From a candidate division SR1 bacterium Aalborg_AAW-1 (GTDB lineage Bacteria; Patescibacteriota; Gracilibacteria; Absconditabacterales; Absconditicoccaceae): a stretch of DNA of 64,000 nt. Under the pieces are notes generated by a model. The model was not told the DNA's origin. It did not search any database and saw only the letters and a list, made by a program, of their open reading frames with translations. This document shows, piece by piece, positions 53,031-64,000 of the stretch (the first letter of the stretch is position 1; the number at the start of each line of letters is the position of its first letter). The DNA is taken from the NCBI GenBank assembly GCA_001007975.1, contig CP011268.1:620001-684000 (forward strand). Reading direction: 5' to 3'. A program made the position numbers and the translations under genes.

Positions 53031-56000
53031 TTATTGTACACGTTCAAAGGTAATCAATTGACTTCCACCAGCAAGACTGCTTTGAAGAAGTTGGTTGATA
53101 ATTTCTTGTGTTCATTTCGCATCATTAGCTTTTGATCTGGATTGTATAGCAAGATAATAACCTAGTACTGTTCTTTCATCATTTGATAATTCTTTATTGA
53201 GATCTGTGAGATTTACCTTCCCTTGTGAAGAATTTACTAATGAGAGTGCTTTAGATACATTTATAGGGTCAACTTGTTTTCCAAGAATATCTGCCATATC
53301 GCTTATTCCATCTACTTTTGCAAGTCTTGATTGGAATATATTTCCTATAAGGGCAAAATAATATTGTGCTTCTTTATTGAAGAACCTTGGTACAGCCATT
53401 TTTGCTCTAAAAAGAGTGGCGTCAGACGCGAATGATTGCGTAAGATACGATTGAAGTTGAGGATCGCTGATGCTTGTAATATGAGCAAGAAGCTCTTGAT
53501 CAGAGAGCGTATATGCATATTTTGCTCCCATATTATTAGTATTGATAAGCTTAAGATATCCATCTTCTATCATTTTTACCAGCATGGTCATGGTTCCATG
53601 TTCTATAATAGTATTCGTAGTAGTATCAATTTTGGCCATAAATCTATCAAATAATGATGAGTTTCCTTCGCCTTGAACTACTGATCAGATATTAGGATCA
53701 ATAACAAGATATTTTATCTTCTTGTCTTGTAATCTCAAATTAAGATTACAGGTATTTTCATCAGATCACCATTGTCGAAGATTGGTTAAGAGTCCATCAC
53801 TGATGATATTGTTTTGATTATCTAAGAAATACTGAAGATAGGTTCCTGCAATCAGTACACCATCATCATCTTTACGAGTTTTTACGTAGTTGATAAAGGC
53901 ATTATAGTGTCCAAATTGTAAATTGAAGACGTCTTGTGCATTATAATTGTATTGTATGACTTCTTGTTGTCAGAATCCTTGTGCCGAGAAGAGGAATTGA
54001 ACTTCTTTACCCGTAGATCATTTATATCGCACAAATGGTCCAGATCATCACTGAGAAGCTATTCTTGTGAGATTAAATAGAGTTTGTATAAGCGCTGCTA
54101 GTATAAGTATTCCGACTGCTATTTTTCAAGCTCGAGAACTGATCGGAGTAGCTTTTTTTATAAGAAGTTGTGATAAGAAGAGAGCATTAGAGAATGTTGT
54201 CCAAGCAATGATACCTACCGCATACCAGATAATACCACTCGCAAGAAATCGCCATATGATCCAACCTGCAAGAGTAACGAGATGTAAAACGATAAGCTCT
54301 TTTTGTTTATTATAGATACTAGAGATAGTACCTGCAATAAGGAGGATAAATGATAATATCCATATAAATCCAATATCAGTATAGTATGAACTGAGATTTT
54401 GAAGTGACCAGTTAAATATTACATTGAAGGGAGTAAGGAATGCATAAGGTATGGCGATGCTTGTATATCATTGTATATCTTTTGTAACTTGCACTACATT
54501 ACTGGTAACATATGTAGTAATACGTTTGGCAATTTCTCAAGAGAGAGAAGATTGTCTTGTAGGATCTGTTTCTTTACTAAGTTCTTTATAATCTTCCATA
54601 ATACCTTGTAGGAATTTGTATTGATTAGAACCTGTGTCGATAGTATTCATAATGCTTTGGATCCCTTGAACTGATTGACCTGCTGTAGGATTTTCACAAA
54701 GTTTATCAGCGGTGGTGTTAAGACTATAACAACCAGGTGTATGAAAGAAAACTTTGAGGAGATGATATCATCGTGCAAAAGGACCATAGCTATTTTGTTC
54801 TATAGTAGTTCGTGTTTTGGGATGGCTAAATACTCTCTGTCCAAATCAGATATATCTTCAAAGATCTTCAATTAATCATCCTCATTCTATTTCTTCAAGA
54901 TTTGTATAGAGTGAATCTTGTGTGAGTCAGGTAGATGAGATTGTACATTGATTTGGTTTTAGATCAGGTAGAGAGGTTCATCCATTTTGCATTGGTTGTG
55001 TAGTAGTATTTCAACTTGTTATGAGATTGTCCGACTCTCCTGTATCTGCAACGAATGCTATACGTTTTTGATATGAATTTTTTGTGTTTGATGATGTTGA
55101 TGTATTGTCAGAGAGAAGTACTCCTTTGATGATGGTACTAAAAGAAAATGAATTATTGATGAGATGATATGTTGTAAGATATGTTCCCTTTATAGTGAAA
55201 AGAAGAATAACAATTGATAGTCCTCGATAGAGAATGGGTTTGAAAATTTGCCAAAGTCTATTCTTTCGCGATATCATAATTTGAGTCGCACTTGAAATCA
55301 GTCAGATAAGACCAAGTTTTGTTGCTAGATTTTTACTTACATAGAAGACCATAGACATTGCTTCGGCTTTCCCCAATACGGCAAGGACAAGGAAAAATAT
55401 TCCAATAACTCCAAAAATTCCAATAAATGTTCCTATAAGAAAGAGGAAAAAAATGATAACATCTTGAAATGCAGTAGGCTTAGAAAGGACAGCAAGAGCA
55501 AAGAAAGATCCTGACAAGAGTGCAGGTATGTTTTCCGAAATTCTTCGAGAAAACGTTTCGAGATTTTTGTGAGTGATAGATTTAATAAAAAGAAATCCTG
55601 ACATAATAGCAAGCATGGTAAGACTCATTACTCACAGATCCGTTTTATTATCGACAAATACAAGAAATGCTCCCATTCCACTCATCAACCAAAGGAGAAA
55701 GTACATCCATCATAAGCTCATAGCATATTGTCACTGGGTGTCTGTAGTGATAATATTTTTTTCTTTGAAATAAGTAATGATCGTAGATAATGAACCTAAT
55801 CCAAAGAAAAGCGCAAGCCATCAACTGATATTATTCATTACTACAGCAAGAGTATCTGGGCTGATGATAAATGATGTGCCAAATGGTTTGAAGAGACTAA
55901 ACCAATATGCAATATAGACCATCCAAAGGTGTGGTGTCATGATAGGTCCTTCAGAAAAGAATAGTCCATTATTGAGAGACCATACTTTAGGGAAATACAT

Positions 56001-56753
56001 ATAGGCATGGTTTGCATCCCAAGCTGTGGAATACGGTATGAAGGAAAGATTAAAACTAAAGAGTATATACAAACAAGTAAGTAAGAGAAGTGATAGGATA
56101 ATTACTTTATATGAAAGTTCAGATTCTCTTAGTGACTCAATAGTTCATCATACTATTGCAGATGTTTCCTTCCATACAGAGCGTTGTGACCATAAGAGTC
56201 GAATAAATCAAGCAAATTGTATTCGCGCAAGGATTGGGAAGAAGAGTTGTGTAAAAATAAGTATATAGTTGAGAAGGAGAAATATTCACAATCCTATTCA
56301 TAGTGCAAGCATCATGTCTGCCCATGAAGTGATGGTATGTTTTACATAACGTTTATATACCCAAGCTCCTCATACATACAGTCCTCATAAGAATATGGTT
56401 ATGATAGTGAGTAAAAGTATGATATTTATAAGAAACATCACAAATCATGTTGTTCATACAAGACCTCATTTCATCACTACATGAAAAAATCATCATATGA
56501 TTATCATAAGTATTGTCGATATACCTAAAGCCTTGAGAGTGAATACTCTTTTTTGAAACAGTATCCAGAGAGGTAGTAGGGCGATAAGAGAAAATCCTAT
56601 AATAAGTTGCCAGTTAGATCATCCACTCATCATATCATAATAATAGGTATGATTCATCATATATGCATGATATGCTTCGATTCATACACCTCACATAAAT
56701 AGTGTGAGTAATATAATTCATAAGCTGTTTCAGAGAGCTTTGAGAGAAAACAT
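53031..56753 (-). CDS. Very large polytopic membrane protein, probable GT-C glycosyltransferase
   Basis: 1240 aa with many hydrophobic helices in residues 1-480 and again around 760-880, separated by a large external region. An acidic motif in the first big loop, STAWDANHAYMYFPKVWS, resembles the Asp-containing loop of GT-C enzymes (ArnT/PMT/oligosaccharyltransferase type). The C-terminal ~200 residues are soluble (LITFERVQ end). Likely transfers lipid-linked sugars outside the membrane. Reading requires dozens of UGA-Gly codons. Identity of the sugar or acceptor is unknown. Confidence 0.7.
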
Positions 56754-56771
56754 CTCGATTAAATAATAAAT

Positions 56772-56806
56772 AAAAAAATAATACCACCATCATAGTGATA
56801 TTATCT
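56772..56806 (-). terminator. Terminator of secD
   Basis: AATATCAC/GTGGTATT stem with one G-U pair, then seven T on the minus strand. Confidence 0.75.
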
Positions 56807-56844
56807 TTGTTTTTCAAGGAGTTCTGACATCTATGGTCAGTATT

Positions 56845-58755
56845 TTATTTTTTAAAGAGTTTTAAGAGTACTTTAGTGAGGGGTACGTTAATAACAAGAA
56901 TGAGTAATCAAGTAATCAGACCTGCAAATCAGAATCATTTAAAGATACTCATACCCATACCAAAGAGCACGATATAGACAATGATATTGGTCGCATTACC
57001 ATCTCTGATTGCAAGCCAACTTCTTGCATATGCAGTATCAACTGCAGAAGATCGACTTTTACCTGCTTTAAGTTCTTCTTGTATTCTCTCATAAATGATG
57101 ATATTGGCATCTATTCCCATAGCTAGAGAAAGAATAATGGCTGCAATACCACTGAGAGAAAATGCATAATCAATTATTTTGAAAATTGCAAGAGAGTAAA
57201 CGAGGAACGAAATCATAACTGCCATACCGATGACTGCTGATCTTAATCAGTAGAAGATAAGAAGGAATAAAAACATAAGTCCTAATCATATTCAACCTGC
57301 AAGAAATGCACCATTGATTGCACCTTCACCAAGAACTGGTGACACTTTCTCTTCTTGAGAAAGAATAAGTGGTGCAGGTAATGCTCATTCATTGAGACTA
57401 TCTGATAACTCTTTAGCACTTTCTGTGGTGAATTCACCATCAATTTGTGCACTACCTCAACAAATTGGTTCATTAATTACTGGTGCAGTTTGTAGTTTTC
57501 ATCATACAAATATTGCCATTTGTTGACCCACAAACGATTTTGTTAAATTACAGAAAATTTCTTTTCCTTTTTCATTAAAGTTAATAGTAATAACAGATTT
57601 ACCAAATTGATTTACTCCTGGAGCAGCATAAGAGAAGAAGGCTCCATTTAATATCTCATTCGTTGATGGATTGACTGCTACAACCCATTGAGGTGATTTA
57701 TTGATAAATACTTCCTCTCCATTGATAATAATGCTTTTTTGAAGAGCAGCTGTAATAGCTTTTTCTTCTTCAGGAGAAATATTATAGATAGCAAGTACTT
57801 GTAAACCTTCTCAACTACCAAATGAGCTTGCATTGAGGTCACTATTGAAGCGAAGTTCTGATGATGTTGTATCATATGAAAGAGTACCAGTAGCATTTGT
57901 ATGAGTATTTCCTGTTGAGACACCAAATTGTTTATTAAACTGTGCAGCAACGCTTGCAAGTTTTTCAACAGTAATTGCGTTATTTTCAGTCTGTTTTACG
58001 CTAGTAATACGAGTAAGCACATATCCTTCAATTGCTGGAGTTCCATTTTCATTCCCATTAATATAGATACCTTCACTTTCGATAAGATCACCTGGTTTTG
58101 CTGTCAGGAAAGCTTCTTTTTTGTTACTATAAATTGGAGAAAGCGTGTCGAAATCTCTATTTTCTAATGCTGTATAGAAGATATCACTTCCTTCTTTACC
58201 TTGTGTTAATTCTACAAATTTTTCAGGATTTGTTTTAATTTGAGTAAAGAGGTCACGTGCCATAGTTTCTCTTTCGCTTACGAGAGCAGCTTGTTCAGAT
58301 TCTTTAGCTGGTACTTTAAATTCAAGCTCAACTGTCTTACCAATGATTTCTTTAGCACTTTCAAGTGAATGAACTCAACCTATCTCAATGACCAGAAAGG
58401 TTTCATTATCAATGTTTTGTTGACGTGCAGAATAATCACTTACTCAGAGTGCTGAAATTCTGTTATCAATATTTTTTAAAATAACAGCTATAGCTTGTCT
58501 TTTTGCAATATCTCTTTCTGATTGAATAGTGTAAATTTGATCGTATTTAGAAAAATCTACTTTATAGGTAAGCTTCACTCATCATGCAATATCCATTCCT
58601 TGACGGAATTCAGTAATACCATGTTGGGTGAATGTTGTTTTTGTTGTTTTTGTTTCTTCATCAAATGTTTTTCCTAATCAGAAAATAATTCATAGAGAGA
58701 GAATAAATCCAATCCCATACCATAATCCCAGAGATCTATACCATTGCTTCTTCAT
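56845..58755 (-). CDS. secD: Protein translocase subunit SecD
   Basis: 636 aa. One N-terminal helix (LGLWYGIGFILSLGIIFGLG), a large external part with GMDIAGGVKLTYKVD (the D1 motif) and a C-terminal membrane half with SLAMGIDANIIIYERI and the helix ending GFAGLITGLLILVINVPLT. It pulls proteins through SecYEG using the proton or sodium gradient. SecF is not encoded next to it; the next gene downstream is the GT-C-like protein. Confidence 0.94.
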
Positions 58756-58904
58756 GATTGTTATTGAGCAAAAAAATTTAAAAAAATAATTACAAGATAA
58801 CTATAGCTAAGATTGATAATAATTACAAGTCAAATTAAATAAAAAATAAGCAATATGAATATGTGCTTATATAAGTTCTGATTGTATATTGCGATCTGTA
58901 AGAT

Positions 58905-58975
58905 CAAGGCGTGACAGGATCGAACTGCCGACAACGGTTCCGAAGACCGATGTGTTGCCACTACACCAACGCCTC
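58905..58975 (-). tRNA. tRNA-Arg (anticodon UCG)
   Basis: 71 bases. Acceptor GAGGCGT/ACGCCTT (first pair G-U), D-arm GTGT/ACAC, anticodon loop CTTCGGA giving UCG, T-arm GGCAG/CTGTC with TTCGATC. The outermost anticodon-stem pair is T-T. The anticodon position is supported by U33 and a purine at 37. Confidence 0.8.
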
Positions 58976-59004
58976 AAAGCAGTTTATTTAATAATGAATT
59001 TACA

Positions 59005-59132
59005 AGACAGGATCGAACGAAATAGCTTCGCATTCCTCGTCCTCCAACGGTTCCGAAGACCGATGCGTTGCCACTATAGATCCGGCATTTATCCGAAGAA
59101 TGAGGAGAGGGACGACGGCACACCAACGCCTC
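59005..59132 (-). pseudogene. Degenerate, insertion-bearing copy of tRNA-Arg
   Basis: Shares three blocks with the tRNA-Arg 30 bases away: the T-arm side (59005-59018), the whole anticodon arm (59045-59076, one change) and the acceptor/D side (59121-59132). About 26 bases replace the variable region and 44 bases are inserted in the D-arm. The 3' acceptor strand ends differently (CTTG for ACGCCTT), so a normal cloverleaf cannot form. Confidence 0.65.
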
Positions 59133-59202
59133 AAAGTAGAGTTTATAACTTTTTTTGAAATACTATTGTGTATAGTATGACTTTATAAAACATTGTAAAC
59201 TT

Positions 59203-60042
59203 TTACCTTTTTACTTCATAGATTTGCCATCTCATAGATTGTTGTTCTGGAGTGATACCATACTGTATATAGATTTCTTTTTGTATTTCAAGGACTTTAT
59301 CGATGAGTATTGCTTCTGTTTGCTCACCCAAAAGAATACGAATATAGGCCAGGAGCATATAATCATTTGTTGTTATCTCACAAATATGTTGCGTTTCATG
59401 AGAGATGACATTGAGCACAAATCCATATGATCTTAATTTTTCTATGATAGTATCTATCTTGTTTTGGATAGTATAGTGTTGAACAGGTACTTGGATTTTG
59501 TAGCTACTCAGGATATTTTTTTGTAATGTTGGCTTACCAAACAAAAAACATAATCCAAAAAATTCCGCAAGAATAAAATCCTGACTAGGTTCAGAGTGAG
59601 ATTTCTTATGGAGGGAAAACCATCATTTCTGCTCGTTGAGGATAGTGGTTCATCACCATTCTGCAAACAAATCGAGAGCATCAAGTTTTGTTAGGAGTTT
59701 GTTTCCGCTCAATTTAGGTATATAGTTGTAGGATCTGTTACTCACTTCATCATATCACTCATACCGCTCAAGAATCGAATACATACTATCGATAAATCAG
59801 TCAGACATATCAGTATTTTCATTAATTTCTTTAATACGATTTGGAATAAGGCGTATGAGTTGCATAGTATTACCTAAATCCTTTCGGGATTGTTCTTTGA
59901 TATGTCACTTGTGGATAGTAATCATACAATGGTCCTGTTGTTTCCATGTTTGTCATCCTGCTGTAATTGTAAATTTCTTTTCTGATAAGGAATTGTTATC
60001 AAGACATAAAAATCCGAAAGTATCTGTTGTTAGAAATCACAT
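59203..60042 (-). CDS. Hypothetical protein
   Basis: 279 aa, soluble, beginning MGFLTTDTFGFLCLDNNSLS, with a small helical middle (MQLIRLIPNRIKEINENT) and a C-terminal domain ending MRWQIYEVKR. UGA-Gly occur in several places. No family recognised. It lies 22 bases after ftsW on the same strand and may be cotranscribed. Confidence 0.6.
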
Positions 60043-60064
60043 GATAGGTCTATTGAGCTAAATA

Positions 60065-61258
60065 TTAATATGTTTTGTGTGGGTCAAGGTAGAGTATTTT
60101 ATACAGGAGAATGACACTTACTACATTTGCCATGAGAGAAGTACCACCATAACTAATAAATGGAAGAGTAAGTCATGTATTAGGTAGAAGTTGTATATTC
60201 ACTCCAATATGCACAAATGCTCATACGATAATGAGTGACAAGAGTCAAATCGATATATATTTAAAGAAGTTATCTCTTACTTGTCCTATTTTTATTACGG
60301 TATAATAGATAAGCAAACCATATAAGATAAATAATATACTAATTCCAAAAAAACCTACTTCTTCTGCATAGGCAGAGAAAATAAAATCACTTTGAGCTTC
60401 AGGAATGTATCAAAACTTTTGTAATCACTTACCATATCAGTTTCCAAAGAATCAACCACCACCAATAGCAATGAGTGCTTGACGTCCTTGTCGTGATGCG
60501 TTTTGTCATGATTCATCAGAATCTGGATTAATATAGACTTCTATTCTATTGGCGATGTAGGTATATCTACAGATACTTGGTCTTTCATTCAGTGGTATTT
60601 CTTTACAATAAGAGTTGTTTAATCATAAAAATCACCGAATCACTAATCAGAGTCATCATGCTCCAATCAGAAACATACGAGCAATATTTTTGATACTAAT
60701 ACCCGCATAGACACCTATAATGACTCAGGTAATGGCCATAATAAGTACTGATCACAGATCTGGTATGAGTGCGAATATTAAGAACAGTAGAGCATTCAGT
60801 ACAAAAAATTTTTTTAAAATTGATCCAGAGTTGAGCAGATGTTCTTTCCTGATGAACCATCGTGATATGAAGATTACATATCCAATTTTAAAGAATTCTA
60901 CAGGTTGAATGGATGGTAGTCATGGGATATTAAGCCATCCTCTTGCTCATCATAATGTAGTCCCAAGAGGTGTGAATACTAATAATTGAAAAATAAGTAC
61001 AATAACGGACACGAAGATGAGAAATTTTTCGTTTTTGAATATTTTGAGAGGAGTAATGTAAGCAATATAAGCTAGTACTGCTACATAAATAAGATTATTG
61101 AGTTGTTTGAAAAAATAGAAATAGTTTGATGCTTCACCATCAAATGTTCATTTTGCAATCAGAGAAAGTGTTGTCGTAAAGGATTCATGAACACTTACAC
61201 TAAAGAGCGCAAGTATACCATATAAGAGAAGAAGTCATGTAACAATAAGTAATGGCAT
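60065..61258 (-). CDS. ftsW: Peptidoglycan glycosyltransferase FtsW/RodA (SEDS family)
   Basis: 397 aa with about ten membrane helices. SEDS landmarks include QPVEFFKIGYVIF, the Asp-containing loop ALIPDLGSVLIM, RQGRQALIAIGGGGFFG, PEAQSDFIFSAYAEE and the ending LPNTGLTLPFISYGGTS. Polymerises lipid II into glycan strands at the division septum or along the side wall. Very rich in UGA-Gly. Confidence 0.94.
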
Positions 61259-61335
61259 TAGTATCATATTCAAAATGAAACAATACTACTATATACGGAT
61301 CTTACTATTACTTATCAAGGATAATTATGGTATGA

Positions 61336-62409
61336 TTATTTTTTGTTAGGAGAAATAAGTTGGTATAATTGTCCAAATTTTTCTTTATAAATAATCATTT
61401 TATCATCATTAGGTTTACTATATTGATAAATAATCTTCGTATATGATCATTCATAATTAAGTCCAGCAAGTTGAAGGAGTGTATGTATTTCAGTACTAAT
61501 TCCTGGTGTGTATAATGACATGCTAATACTTTCATAATTGTCTTGTTCTTCACGAGGATCACTACTTCTTTTTTGTAAAATCACATGATCAAGGAGTCAG
61601 TGAGGATCACGATAGAGCTCTGAAATAATAATTTTTCCATTCCCTTCATCACTGTCGTTGTAGATATAGTCAGTTGTGTAATAGGTTGTATATGGTTCAC
61701 CCTCAGGAAGACTATCCTTTTTTACTTTTTCCCATTGTGAATGTCTTCATTCTTTTTCGAGAATGGTGTAGTTATTAGTGATAAGGCAATGAGCGTATTC
61801 CTCTTGTGTCGCTCCAAAAATTTTCCACATAGGAAAAACATTTGACATAATATTGATGAGCATATTGAGAGGTTCTTTCACTCTGGCTTGGTCTCTAATA
61901 AGTCTCCTAAATATAATTTCTTCTATTGGAGCACGAACTAATACATTATACGCTGTAATGTCGTTATCATGGACAGAAAATGATGTTGGTAATGAATTAA
62001 TCGTATAAAGTCCTTCTATAATAATAATATCATATGCCTCATTGATAGTAATATGGTGAGTTGTTCTTTTTTCGCTAAATGAATAGACAGGTAACTGAAA
62101 TTTTCCTGTTTGAAAATATGTCATAATATCTTGTTGTAAGATGTCATAGTTAATGAGTTTGGGATGATCAAATGTTCCATACAGTAAATATTTCATTTGT
62201 GACTCATTGCTATAATAACTATCTGAACTGATGAGTAATACTTTTTTACCTGATTCAGTCAGTTGTTTGACGAGTTCTTCTCAGATATAACTTTTGCCAG
62301 ACGCAGAAGCACCAGCTAGATAAATGAGTTTGTGATCTTGTTGTATAATAGTATCGATAAGTGTTGTGAGATTATCGAAACTAATAGACAGTTGAGATGA
62401 TGATGCCAT
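61336..62409 (-). CDS. Uridine kinase-like P-loop protein
   Basis: 357 aa. P-loop GASASGKSYIGEEL, then VLLISSDSYYSN and DHPKLINYDILQQDI as in uridine kinases/phosphoribulokinases, and EGLYTINSLP with RDQARVKEPLN. The C-terminal ~150 residues are not part of standard Udk. Likely phosphorylates a nucleoside or a small sugar alcohol; the added domain leaves this open. Confidence 0.82.
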
Positions 62410-62483
62410 GAAAATATATGTTGCATATAAAAGACTGATATCTATACTAAGGGTAATGATATTTATATTTTTGTAAAAAAATC

Positions 62484-63368
62484 ATGAAAAAAAATATATT
62501 CTGACTTGTCTTTTGAGTCATTCTTGGTGTAGTGGTTGTTATGACTCCATCAGTATGTGCTGCGTCATTGACAGCTACAGAATTGACTACTAAAATCATC
62601 CAAACAGCTGATGCAAATACTTCGCCAAGAGAATCATTAGTCCAATGGTATTATAGTGTTGAAGATCTCTATAATAGAGTAAAAAAGATTTCAGAAACTC
62701 ATCCACAACTGGCAAGGCTAGAAATTGTAAAAACTAATCTAAGAAAAGAAATAGATACAAGGAAAAATGCTCTTACGAAAACGACGATCAATACATTTTA
62801 TGAAAATAATCAATTATATTTATCAGGAACTACAGGGCTTTCAAGTCTGTGTAAAAATAACTATCAAATAGCTGATGATTGGTCATATGCATTTGATCTG
62901 CCAACTCCTTTGGTTCTTGCTACACGAGATATTGAATCATCATGTGGACGATATCATCCTTCTAATGGAGATGGGATCTTTCAACTTGTTGCTAAAGAGT
63001 ATGGTTCGAGTGATAACTTTACAATGTGAAACTGGATTGTGATGATGTATGATTATGTTGCATTGGTTCAAAGTAAGATTGCATGGTATCACACTTCTAA
63101 TTCTCTATCCAAAGATACCTGTAGTTCAAAAGATACCACTACTTTAGGTCAGACCGCACCAATTTGTTTATCGTATACTTCACTTGATCTTGATAGTCTT
63201 GTAAAGTATGGAGCATTATATAACGGACTGTCTGGTTGAGTCATTAAGTGAAATATCCAACCAGCAAATCCAAATTACGTTTTCGGAAAATTTGGATCAG
63301 CATATCAGTCTGCCTCTAAAGATTGAATTATTATGAGAGTGTTGAAGGTATTGCAGTATAAACAATAA
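62484..63368 (+). CDS. Secreted lytic transglycosylase-like protein
   Basis: 294 aa. Signal peptide (LVFGVILGVVVVMTPSVCA) followed by a helical region (VEDLYNRVKKISETHPQL) and a lysozyme-like domain with Glu in ATRDIESSCGRYHPSNGDG and IFQLVAKEYGS, the pattern of SLT transglycosylases. Cleaves peptidoglycan, perhaps for pilus passage or attack on another cell's wall. Confidence 0.75.
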
Positions 63369-63390
63369 TTTATTATCATCTCTTGATGTG

Positions 63391-63411
63391 TCGCCATTAT
63401 GGCGATTTTTC
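63391..63411 (+). terminator. Terminator after the transglycosylase gene
   Basis: TCGCCA/TGGCGA stem with TTA loop, then five T. Confidence 0.8.
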
Positions 63412-63448
63412 TTTATGAAAAAAGGAACATTGATCCTTCTTATTGTAG

Positions 63449-64000
63449 TTATTCAATGACGATTTTTGTGGTAGCTGTAGTACTGTTTAAGTCTTTATAT
63501 GTTATCGTTGCGTTAACAGTATATGTTCCAGGAGTAGTAAAGAACATAGGAACAGATGCACATGATCTATCAAAACATTCAATATCTTCACTTGTTCAGA
63601 AATCCCATATAATCTTCGTAGGAGTACCATCAGTATGAAGTGAAAAATCTACTTTATCCCCTACAGAAGCAATTTGAGCAGGGTGAGAATCAATATCTAT
63701 TCTCGCAGTAATGGTAGGTTTTTTGACAAGAATTGGTTGTGGTATGCCAAATTTTGCAACTTTTCATTTCTTAGTTGTGACGGTAACAGTTGGATTATAA
63801 CTTCCATTTTGAGTGTTTTCATCATAGACATAGGTATGCGTTGTTCTTGATTGAGAAGAATTCGTAATAATTTCTCCATCTCCATAATCCCAGGTAAAAT
63901 AAATGATTTCATCATCTTTATCTGTAAGGGTAGTAGTGGATGCGTCAAGAGTAACTTCAAATGGCGATGTTCAGACACTGCTTGGGAATGTGTTGAGTTT
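63449..64000 (-). CDS. PKD-domain surface protein (3' part only)
   Basis: 183 aa of a protein that continues beyond the window. Two PKD-type beta modules are seen: GTSPFEVTLDAS with YFTWDYGDGEIITN, and DFSLHTDGTPTKIIWDFGTS with TTPGTYTVNATITYKD. Such modules mediate adhesion or protein contacts on cell surfaces. The Gly of GTSPF and WDFG are UGA. Confidence 0.85.

Noticed and set aside
1-64000. Widespread frameshifts or pseudogenes suggested by gene fragments
   Set aside because: The pieces are in the same frame and separated only by TGA, at positions where Gly is expected; recoding explains all of them.

Overview
The window comes from a bacterium that reads UGA as glycine (translation table 25), as in the candidate phyla Absconditabacteria (SR1) and Gracilibacteria. 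With the standard code almost every gene appears cut into pieces. Reading TGA as Gly restores full-length MutS, FtsH, PilT, ThrS, RsmH, SecD, FtsW, CopA and others, and places Gly at invariant positions such as the P-loops of FtsH, PilT and MutS and the DKTGT motif of CopA. The sequence is AT-rich, several genes have clear TTGcaa/TTGaca-N16/17-TATAcT promoters, and many transcription units end in hairpin plus T-run terminators. All coding coordinates below assume UGA = Gly.

Layout. 0-11 kb: lipoprotein, FAD oxidoreductase, Na+/Ca2+ exchanger, small membrane proteins, a putative small RNA, ThrS, DUF456, a VUT/YhhQ-type transporter and DUF475. 11-15 kb: four unrecognised genes in a row. 15-18 kb: a putative structured RNA, then an FtsL-like/RsmH cell-division cluster, ribosomal protein L9 and an FKBP lipoprotein. 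18.5-24 kb: two glycosyltransferases, an RsmC-like methyltransferase, PilT and two VirB2-like pilin-type membrane proteins. 24-32 kb: a 755-aa unknown, RsmG, a YpfJ-type zinc peptidase, a type IV pilin-like protein and MutS.

32.1-38.4 kb is a compact copper island on the minus strand. It encodes CsoR, a small secreted protein, an HMA/TauE-SafE-like/cupredoxin fusion, a CopZ-like chaperone and a CopA ATPase with an unusual C-terminal extension. It lies between an intact tRNA-Cys gene and a displaced copy of that tRNA's 3' end plus its terminator, which is the signature of integration into a tRNA gene. A perfect 9-bp inverted repeat in front of csoR is the probable operator.

38.5-64 kb: a methyltransferase, DnaQ-type exonuclease, DUF4012 protein, NUDIX hydrolase, PH-like membrane protein, L31, Ndk, FtsH, RluA-type pseudouridine synthase, HtpX, SodA, a calcineurin-like phosphoesterase, a CHAP-domain lipoprotein without any UGA-Gly codon (probably acquired from a standard-code Bacteroidota), a 1240-aa GT-C-like membrane protein, SecD, tRNA-Arg with a degenerate neighbour copy, FtsW, a uridine-kinase-like protein, a lytic transglycosylase and a truncated PKD-domain protein. 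Envelope, pilus and cell-wall functions are prominent, which fits a small host-attached cell. The lifestyle is inference.
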